Part shown: positions 6,761 through 12,557 of the stretch, piece by piece
How the letters are laid out: every line of letters starts with the position of its first letter
Position numbering within the stretch: the stretch's first letter is position 1
Source of the DNA: Lachnospiraceae bacterium
Lineage (GTDB): Bacteria; Bacillota; Clostridia; Lachnospirales; Lachnospiraceae
NCBI GenBank assembly: GCA_017477005.1
Contig: JAFUXY010000056.1
Location: forward strand, 1 to 12,557
Direction of reading: 5' to 3'
Length of the DNA: 12,557 nt
Position numbers and translations under genes: made by a program
The notes under the pieces: model-generated
Databases searched by the model: none
Told to the model about the DNA's origin: nothing
What the model saw: the letters and a program-made list of their open reading frames with translations, nothing else

Positions 6761-6793
6761 GCGACATCGAAACAGGATCAGGAGGTATGTACA

Positions 6794-7081
6794 ATGACTA
6801 TCGATACAAACACGGTTGTTTCCATTTCTGAAGCCAACCAAAACTTCTCGAAGGTCTGCCGCATGGTCGATAATCTCGGCAAGGCAGTCATTTTCAAGAA
6901 CAACTCGCCCAAGTATATAGTGCTGGAGTTTTCAGTTGCCGAGCGGGCTGAGGCATCCTTTGGCAATGCCCTCTCCGAAGGCAATACATCTTATGTTCCT
7001 GCTTCAGATGAAGAAGTAAAAACCATTTCCGCACAGCTTATGGAACAGAATGATGCCGCATATAAGGAGCTTGCCAAATGA
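6794..7081 (+). CDS. Type II antitoxin, Phd/YefM family
   Basis: This 95-residue protein is predicted to bind and neutralise a Doc-type toxin and to repress its own operon. AGGAGG (6780-6785) lies 8 nt before the ATG. The N-terminal half has the Phd/YefM pattern: VSISEANQNFSKVCRMV (9-25), where a helix bears the SEANQNF signature, and then AVIFKNNSPKYIVLEF (36-51), corresponding to the usual strand-turn-strand. The C-terminal half is a charged, probably flexible toxin-binding segment. The stop overlaps the start of the doc remnant by 4 nt (ATGA), the normal coupling of such pairs. The gene looks intact although its partner is not. Confidence 0.85.
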   Translation: MTIDTNTVVSISEANQNFSKVCRMVDNLGKAVIFKNNSPKYIVLEFSVAERAEASFGNALSEGNTSYVPASDEEVKTISAQLMEQNDAAYKELAK

Positions 7082-7272
7082 AAATACTCACAAAAGAGCA
7101 GATCCTCGATTATCACAAAGAGCTTATCAACCGTTATGGCGACTCCCACGGAATTAGGGACGAAAACTGTCTGTCTCATGCGGTTTTCCTAATCCTATTG
7201 TACTCGACAGAGCAGGTGAAAGCGTTTCCTTTGATCTTGGCTTTACTGAATATGACAGCATTGGCAAAATAA
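7078..7272 (+). pseudogene. doc: Truncated Doc (death-on-curing, Fic-fold) toxin gene
   Basis: The first 31 or so codons match the Doc N-terminus: MKILTKEQILDYHKELINRY followed by GDSHGIRDEN, as in Doc proteins where the GIRD segment leads into the toxin fold. After about codon 35 (near 7180) the similarity stops, and the frame runs through an unrelated hydrophobic stretch to TAA at 7270-7272, giving only 64 aa. The catalytic Fic motif HPFxDGNKRT and about 60-70 further residues are missing, so no kinase or AMP-transferase activity is expected. The start is coupled to the antitoxin by an ATGA overlap. A deletion or recombination near 7172-7182 is the simplest cause; a frameshift alone does not restore Doc sequence in the other frames. 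Confidence 0.75.
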
Positions 7273-7313
7273 CTCTTTCGATCATAATCATAAACGTCAA
7301 GGAGTTTTCATAA
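7182..7313 (+). pseudogene. Orphan 3' coding fragment joined to the doc remnant
   Basis: In another plus-strand frame, beginning where the Doc similarity ends, 43 codons run to TAA at 7311-7313 and read like protein (GFPNPIVLDRAGESVSFDLG, then a beta-rich Ile/Val tail). It has no start of its own and no recognised family. It is probably the end of a different gene brought next to doc by the same deletion. Its last bases overlap the end of the oppositely transcribed manC-manB gene. Confidence 0.3.
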
Positions 7314-10238
7314 TACTTTTAATATTTTACGGATTTCCTTGATTATTATCCCTTCCTTCTCATTCAGGTCTTCTCTACTTTTACCAACCGTTTCAATATA
7401 TACCTTCAACTTTTGCTCCGTTCCTGAAGGCCGGACAATGAATCTGCTCCCGTCCGAAAAGCGGTACTCCCTCACTTCAGATGCGGGAAGTCCATAAACG
7501 CCATTTGAATAGTCAATACCTGATATCAGCTGAAGCCCATCAAAATTTTTCATAGGCCACGTAAATCTTTTCATTATAGCATTCATATGAAGAATACCTT
7601 CCCTGCCATCAAACCGGAAACTATGCTGCGTGTTCAAATAATATCCGTATTCCTCATACAATTCCTCCATCCTGTCAAATAAGGTCATGTTCTTTCGCTT
7701 ATAATACTCAGCCACCATGGCAATCAAAAGAGCCGCATTTACCCCATCCTTGTCTCGAACCGTCTCATTCGAAAGGTATCCACAGCTTTCTTCCATTGCA
7801 AAAATAAAAGTCTCATCACTTCTTAATTTATCAATCTGTTCGCCGATATATTTAAATCCGGTTAGCGTATTTATAACCCTGCACCCGCACTCAACCGCTA
7901 TTTTTTCAGCCATAGAAGTGGTGACTATCGTCTTCATGAAAACCGGATTCGGATACCGCTTCCCTTGATCGCAGATAAAATCCAGAATCAGCACCCCTAC
8001 TTCGTTCGGATTCAGTACCCTGTACTCATCGCCTCTCACTTTTGCAGATACTCCTATCCGATCGCAATCCGGATCTGTGGCAATGATTATATCCGCGTCT
8101 ATTTTCCTTGCATAATCATAAGCAAATGCAAGCACTTCCGGTTCTTCCGGATTTGGATTCGGGCATGTTGGAAAATCACCATCTGGCTGCTCCTGCCCCG
8201 GAACCGTGTCTACATTCTTGAAGCCTGCCCTATGGAATGTCTCTGCAACCAGCCTGTATCCTGTCCCATGCAATGGTGTATATAGAATGGATATGGTTTT
8301 CTCCGCCGCATCGATGTAGGATGCCCGGATCACTTCATCGATATACGAATCACATAGTTCTTTGTGGATATATCCCGCAAAACAATCCTTGTAATCGAAG
8401 GATTGCCATCCCACAAGACGAATATATTTATGTATCTCTTTTGGTGCTTCGTCCGTTATTTGGCAACCTCTGTCATCATAAACCTTGTATCCATTATACT
8501 CCTTTGAATTATGGGATGCTGTGATCACTACACCTGCCGAAGCGTCCATTCGTCTCACAGCAAAAGAAAGCATAGGCGTTGGTACTGGTCGAGGAAATAG
8601 AAAAACTTTAATACGATTATGCTCAAATACTGACGCAGCCTTGATAGCAAATTCCCTAGATTGATGCCTGGTATCATATGCTATGATGACGGACGGCTCA
8701 GTAAAGCGCTGATTAAGATAATCAGATAATCCCTGTGTCGTTTTTGCCACAGTATAACTATTCATCTTATTGGTTCCGGCTCCCATAACGGCTCTTATTC
8801 CACCAGTTCCAAAATGCAAATCAGAGCAAAAAGCAGATTCTATCTGATCTGAGGATAACTTCTTTAGCTCGTCTGTCATCAGCCCCAAAGTCAGCCAGCG
8901 GTTATAACGGTCTTTGGCCGTCCAGTCCCAGTCAAAGCACTCGTCATCTTCTTCCATTAATTTGTCTCCCACCTGCACTTCGATCATATGAAGATCCGTC
9001 AAAGCCCTCGATGCGTGCTTGACGCCGACTGGTACTATGACGGTATCTCCACGACAGACGCTCCTTACTTCATCATCAAGAATCACCTCTCCCTCGCCTT
9101 CTACTATTACCCAAGTTTTGGACCTATGTTTATGTCGCTGATAAGAAATTTGCTCCCCGGCTTTTATTCTAAGATGTTTCGTGAGTGACCTGCTGCTACC
9201 ATCATTACTTACCTGATAATCCAGCACTTCAAATTTACCCCATGCCTTCTTCTCAACCATAGGACGTTGATCATCTACATAATCCTTCAAATAACTGCTC
9301 TGATGCTTATCTGTTACAAGAATCCCGTCCGGAGTGGCTGCGACAGCGACATTTTCTAATCCCAAGGCGATTAGAGGAATTTTCAATTCATTGATAACAT
9401 GCGTGTTTGTGCATTTCTCTACCTTTGCGTTTCCAGATACGGCATCCTCCATCGCCTCTGTCAGCGTATTCCATGTGCCAAGATCCTTCCATTCACCATT
9501 GTACCTAACCACCTTGATATCGGTTTCTTTCTCCACAATAGCATAATCAAAAGAAATCTTTGGAAGGGAACTATAGTGATTGAAAAGAAAGTCATAGGCA
9601 CTCGATCCATACTGTCTTTCTGCTATATTCAGCACATAGGAAAGTTTGAAAGCAAAAACTCCGCCATTCCACAAAGCATGCTGTTTGATCAGCGCCTCCG
9701 CTTCTTTCTCTGACGGCTTTTCCTTAAAAGATTTGACTTTATCGACAAGATATACACTTTCAGGAATAATGTACCCATATTTTGCACTTGGATATGTAGG
9801 CTCTATTCCCATTAAAGTCAGACTACATCCCTTCTTTGCTTCTTGGTCGAGCATTGATATCATCTCGAAGTAGCTTTTATCCGTATATGGATCAATAGGA
9901 CATACCACAACTGTATCGTCAGCTTCAACTCCACACTTTTCTTGTAAGTAAGATGTTGCTAATGCAATCGCAGGAAATGTGTCGCGTCGATCTGGCTCAA
10001 TCGATATCTCTGCTTCACCAATTTGCGATCTAATATTTGCAACCTGGCTTTCTGATGTCGCAATAATCAATTTCGCATCTGGACTGATTTCCTTTATCAT
10101 ACGATACATCCGTTGCACCATAGATTCATGGATACCATCTGGTCCAGGTAGTACCTTCAAAAATTGTTTTGATCTGACTTCGTTTGACAACGGCCAAAGT
10201 CTTTTTCCCGATCCACCTGAAAGTAGTATGATGTTCAA
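7308..10238 (-). CDS. manCB: Fused mannose-1-phosphate guanylyltransferase (with PMI-like cupin) and phosphomannomutase
   Basis: One 976-residue polypeptide combines two GDP-mannose pathway enzymes. ManC half: LSGGSGKRLWPLSNEVRSKQ (6-25) is the nucleotidyltransferase loop, EPDRRDTFPAIALA (81-94) the sugar-nucleotide segment, and FKEKP (171-175) the FVEKP-type motif. A type II PMI-like cupin spans about 330-437, with QRHKHR (367-372) and His408. ManB half, from about 441: GTGGIRAVMGAGTN (477-490), phosphoserine loop TASHN with Ser575, metal-binding DPDCDR (722-727), sugar-binding EES (816-818) and phosphate-binding RPSGTEQ (936-942). It resembles bacterial PgcA-type phosphohexomutases, so glucose specificity is possible, but the fusion partner argues for mannose. 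The start is TTG at 10238 (AGGGG 9 nt upstream), fixed because MNIILLSGG is the family N-terminus. It is the last gene of the operon, 12 nt after fcl. Confidence 0.94.
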   Translation of the reverse strand: MNIILLSGGSGKRLWPLSNEVRSKQFLKVLPGPDGIHESMVQRMYRMIKEISPDAKLIIATSESQVANIRSQIGEAEISIEPDRRDTFPAIALATSYLQEKCGVEADDTVVVCPIDPYTDKSYFEMISMLDQEAKKGCSLTLMGIEPTYPSAKYGYIIPESVYLVDKVKSFKEKPSEKEAEALIKQHALWNGGVFAFKLSYVLNIAERQYGSSAYDFLFNHYSSLPKISFDYAIVEKETDIKVVRYNGEWKDLGTWNTLTEAMEDAVSGNAKVEKCTNTHVINELKIPLIALGLENVAVAATPDGILVTDKHQSSYLKDYVDDQRPMVEKKAWGKFEVLDYQVSNDGSSRSLTKHLRIKAGEQISYQRHKHRSKTWVIVEGEGEVILDDEVRSVCRGDTVIVPVGVKHASRALTDLHMIEVQVGDKLMEEDDECFDWDWTAKDRYNRWLTLGLMTDELKKLSSDQIESAFCSDLHFGTGGIRAVMGAGTNKMNSYTVAKTTQGLSDYLNQRFTEPSVIIAYDTRHQSREFAIKAASVFEHNRIKVFLFPRPVPTPMLSFAVRRMDASAGVVITASHNSKEYNGYKVYDDRGCQITDEAPKEIHKYIRLVGWQSFDYKDCFAGYIHKELCDSYIDEVIRASYIDAAEKTISILYTPLHGTGYRLVAETFHRAGFKNVDTVPGQEQPDGDFPTCPNPNPEEPEVLAFAYDYARKIDADIIIATDPDCDRIGVSAKVRGDEYRVLNPNEVGVLILDFICDQGKRYPNPVFMKTIVTTSMAEKIAVECGCRVINTLTGFKYIGEQIDKLRSDETFIFAMEESCGYLSNETVRDKDGVNAALLIAMVAEYYKRKNMTLFDRMEELYEEYGYYLNTQHSFRFDGREGILHMNAIMKRFTWPMKNFDGLQLISGIDYSNGVYGLPASEVREYRFSDGSRFIVRPSGTEQKLKVYIETVGKSREDLNEKEGIIIKEIRKILKVL

Positions 10239-10250
10239 AAATAATAACCC

Positions 10251-11195
10251 CTATCTCTCGATTCGCATTGGTTTATTCAGGAAATCCTCATAGGCAAGTC
10301 TTATCCCATCTTCAAGTTCCGTTTTATAAGTCCACCCAAGCCTTGTTGCTTTGCTTGTATCCAGCAGCTTTCTCGGCGTGCCATTGGGTTTGGAAGTATC
10401 CCACAATATTTCACCCTCAAATCCTACAACTTTAGCGACCAATCCCGTCAGTTCTTTTATACTGATTTCTTTTCCGCTTCCTCCATTGACAGTCTCATTT
10501 CCACTGTAATGATTCATTAAAAATACGCAAAGATTCGCCAAATCATCCACATATAGAAATTCACGAAGCGGACTACCATCACCCCAACACGTTACTTTTT
10601 TTGCCCCTGATTCCTTCGCCTCATGAAACCGTCGTATCAACGCTGGCAAAACATGGCTATGCGTTGGGTGATAGTTGTCGTTGGGCCCATAAAGATTGGT
10701 TGGCATTACAGATATGAAATCTGTATTATACTGGCGATTCAAATACTCGCAGTATTTCAAACCACTGATTTTCGCTAATGCATATGCCTCATTTGTCGAT
10801 TCCAAAGCGGATGTCAGCAGACACTCCTCCCTCATCGGCTGTGGTGCAAATTTGGGATATATGCAGGACGAGCCCGTGAAAAGTAATTTTTTTACACCGG
10901 TATTACTCGCTGCATGGATGACATTCATCTCCATCATCATATTTTCATACAGAAAGTCAGCTGGAGATTCATTATTTGCTACAATACCTCCAACTTTCCC
11001 AGCAGGATGAAATACATAGTCTGGTTTTTCGGCATAAAAAAAAGCCTCTACAAGCTCCTGTCTTGTCAGATCCAACTCATTGTGTGATCTAGTAATGATA
11101 TTTTCATATCCATGCCGCGCTAATTCCCGAACTATCGCTGACCCAACCATTCCGGTATGACCTGCAACATAAATTTTTGCACTTTTCTCCATCAT
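10251..11195 (-). CDS. fcl: GDP-L-fucose synthase
   Basis: This is an extended SDR epimerase/reductase converting GDP-4-keto-6-deoxy-D-mannose to GDP-L-fucose with NADPH in the cytoplasm. It has 314 aa, the normal length. The NADP-binding loop is GHTGMVG (12-18). The catalytic Ser109 and Cys111 lie in GSSCIYP (108-114), with Tyr138 and Lys142 in the YxxxK motif, and His181. These match E. coli Ser107, Cys109, Tyr136, Lys140 and His179 with a constant offset of two. The ATG at 11195 follows the gmd stop by 4 nt and has AGAGGA 12 nt upstream; a second ATG at 11192 is less well placed. It works directly on the Gmd product. Confidence 0.96.
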   Translation of the reverse strand: MMEKSAKIYVAGHTGMVGSAIVRELARHGYENIITRSHNELDLTRQELVEAFFYAEKPDYVFHPAGKVGGIVANNESPADFLYENMMMEMNVIHAASNTGVKKLLFTGSSCIYPKFAPQPMREECLLTSALESTNEAYALAKISGLKYCEYLNRQYNTDFISVMPTNLYGPNDNYHPTHSHVLPALIRRFHEAKESGAKKVTCWGDGSPLREFLYVDDLANLCVFLMNHYSGNETVNGGSGKEISIKELTGLVAKVVGFEGEILWDTSKPNGTPRKLLDTSKATRLGWTYKTELEDGIRLAYEDFLNKPMRIER

Positions 11196-11199
11196 TATT

Positions 11200-12324
11200 T
11201 CACCGCGTCCTCTCCAAGTGTTCCACTACGTTGGTTCGGATATGTTCTTTCTCCTTCTCAACGGCAATGCTTTCCATATCATGTTCAACCATGAGCTTCA
11301 CCAACTGTTCGAACGAAGTATTCCTTGGATTCCATCCAAGGTTTTCTTTGGCATTTGAAGGATCTCCCAGCAAATTCACTACGTCTGTCGGACGATAAAA
11401 CTCTTCAGATACTTCAATTAAAATTTTTCCAGTATCTTTATCATATCCTTTCTCGTCAACTCCCTCTCCCTTAAACTCCAATTCAATACCAACGAAATGA
11501 AATGCAAGTGTGGCAAATTCTCGAACAGTATGCTGTTCGCCTGTCGCAATTACATAGTCATCCGGCGTTTCCTGCTGAAGCATTAGCCACATACATTCAA
11601 CATAATCTTTTGCGTATCCCCAGTCTCGAAATGACGATAGATTTCCCAAAAATAACTTATCCTGCTTCCCTTGCGCAATACGACATGCAGATAATGTAAT
11701 CTTCCTCGTTACAAATGACTCCCCCCGCCTTTCTGATTCGTGATTAAATAGTATTCCGTTGCATACATACATATCGTATGCCTCACGATATTCCTTCGCG
11801 ATCCAGAATCCGTACTGCTTCGCTACCGCATATGGACTGTACGGGTGGAATGGCGTGGTCTCCGACTGAGGCACCTCTTCTACCCTTCCATAAAGTTCCG
11901 ACGTTGAAGCCTGATATATCCTACAAGTCTTATCCACCCCCGTTAGTCTCACAGCCTCAAGAATTCTGAGCACTCCCATTGCGTCGACATCTGCCGTGAA
12001 TTCTGGCTCATCAAAAGACACCTGTACATGGCTCTGTGCCGCAAGATTGTATATTTCATCCGGCCCAACCATGCCGATAATATGTACAAGGCTCAGGGAG
12101 TCCGTCATATCCCCGTAATGAAGATGGAAATCGTCCCTGTTTTCCAAATGAGCTATCCTTTCACGAAAATCCGTGGACGATCTGCGTATAACTCCATGCA
12201 CCTCATAGCCTTTTTCTAGCAATAATTCTGACAAAAATGACCCATCCTGTCCCGTCACTCCTGTTATGATACATTTTTTTCTTTTCTTATTTTTGTCTAA
12301 TTCTTTTTTCATTTTATTATTCAT
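11200..12324 (-). CDS. gmd: GDP-mannose 4,6-dehydratase
   Basis: This converts GDP-D-mannose to GDP-4-keto-6-deoxy-D-mannose, the committed step to GDP-fucose. The protein has 374 aa. The dinucleotide loop [10 protein letters not shown] is at 22-31, preceded by a Lys-rich N-terminus about 16 residues longer than the fold needs. Other motifs are IRRSS (46-50), YGDMTD (70-75), NLAAQSHV (93-100), and catalytic Thr141 and Glu143 in STSELYG, with Tyr165 and Lys169 in YAVAK, followed by FNHESERRG (193-201). The ATG at 12324 lies 4 nt beyond the stop of the glycosyltransferase gene and has only a weak ribosome site, suggesting translational coupling. An in-frame ATG at 12312 is an equally poor alternative start. 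Typical composition for the operon. Confidence 0.96.
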   Translation of the reverse strand: MNNKMKKELDKNKKRKKCIITGVTGQDGSFLSELLLEKGYEVHGVIRRSSTDFRERIAHLENRDDFHLHYGDMTDSLSLVHIIGMVGPDEIYNLAAQSHVQVSFDEPEFTADVDAMGVLRILEAVRLTGVDKTCRIYQASTSELYGRVEEVPQSETTPFHPYSPYAVAKQYGFWIAKEYREAYDMYVCNGILFNHESERRGESFVTRKITLSACRIAQGKQDKLFLGNLSSFRDWGYAKDYVECMWLMLQQETPDDYVIATGEQHTVREFATLAFHFVGIELEFKGEGVDEKGYDKDTGKILIEVSEEFYRPTDVVNLLGDPSNAKENLGWNPRNTSFEQLVKLMVEHDMESIAVEKEKEHIRTNVVEHLERTR

Positions 12325-12328
12325 TATA

Positions 12329-12557
12329 TTATGGCTCTACTTCCACCCAGTCTTTCGGCCAATCATACTCGTAATGATAATAATATCTTTGGGGACGAAC
12401 GGTGATGTGTCCAACTCTATTATCCAACCATGCTGCCCAAATCCCGAACGAACTGTTTGTCACAATATGGTGCTTGCATTCACTCATAAGATACATATCG
12501 ATATAAGCTTCATCACCGCTGCCACCCTCTACAAAATTCACCTTTGATTTCCGAAAA
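12329..12557 (-). CDS. C-terminal end of GT11-type alpha-1,2-fucosyltransferase (partial)
   Basis: The frame is open through the right edge, so this is the last 75 residues of a larger leftward gene ending in TAA at 12329-12331. A GTG at 12541 is internal, not a start. The tail contains [20 protein letters not shown] followed by [10 protein letters not shown]. This closely fits the C-terminal motif of family GT11 fucosyltransferases, where DxxLMSxCKHxIxANSSFSWWGAWL is usual; here the WW-G is I-W-A. The tail ends [12 protein letters not shown], also typical. Placement directly upstream of gmd and fcl supports use of GDP-L-fucose, so it is likely to fucosylate a capsule or exopolysaccharide repeat unit. 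Acceptor unknown. Confidence 0.8.
   Translation of the reverse strand, partial: FRKSKVNFVEGGSGDEAYIDMYLMSECKHHIVTNSSFGIWAAWLDNRVGHITVRPQRYYYHYEYDWPKDWVEVEP

Noticed and set aside
1..12557. CRISPR array, tRNA, rRNA, riboswitch or intact transposase
   Set aside because: No spaced direct repeats, cloverleaf or rRNA-like stretches, and no DDE or recombinase-like protein were found on reading both strands.

Overview
The window looks like chromosome from an anaerobic Bacillota, probably a gut or oral Clostridia. This is inferred from strong AGGAGG-type ribosome sites, a bacterial ADP-glucose glycogen synthase, Firmicutes-like ManC and phosphohexomutase sequences, and closely packed short operons. 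No 16S or other decisive taxonomic marker is present.

The left part (about 1-4406) is comparatively GC-rich (34 G/C of 60 bases hand-counted at 3961-4020). It holds the 3' end of an FAD/Fe-S oxidoreductase, facing a leftward two-gene operon of a Fes/IroE-like alpha/beta-hydrolase and a stand-alone NRPS-type adenylation protein. Divergent from that operon is glgA, which carries a Lys-rich N-terminal tail with four 14-residue repeats and ends at a clear intrinsic terminator.

The centre (about 4407-7307) is accessory in character. It contains two short, unrecognised coding remnants, an 18-bp tandem duplication, and a leftward AlbA_2/GHKL-like ATPase gene with a C-terminal winged helix. A divergent control region follows, carrying five copies of a GGCAAGT motif, and then a Phd-family antitoxin gene with a Doc toxin gene broken after about 35 codons.

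The right part (7308-12557) is a leftward, lower-GC operon (24 of 60 bases G/C at 10261-10320) for fucosylated surface glycan. In transcription order it runs: the end of a GT11-type fucosyltransferase, gmd, fcl, and one 976-codon gene fusing ManC (GDP-mannose pyrophosphorylase plus cupin) to a ManB-type phosphohexomutase. Together these cover mannose-6-phosphate (or fructose-6-phosphate, if the cupin isomerase is active) to GDP-mannose, to GDP-L-fucose, to fucosyl transfer. Gaps are 4, 4 and 12 nt, and the operon promoter lies beyond the right edge.

The points most worth a second look are the ManC-ManB fusion with its TTG start, the GGCAAGT operator array between the AlbA-ATPase and the broken toxin-antitoxin pair, the repeat tail on GlgA, and the carrier-less adenylation/esterase pair. 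No rRNA, tRNA, CRISPR array or intact transposase was seen.
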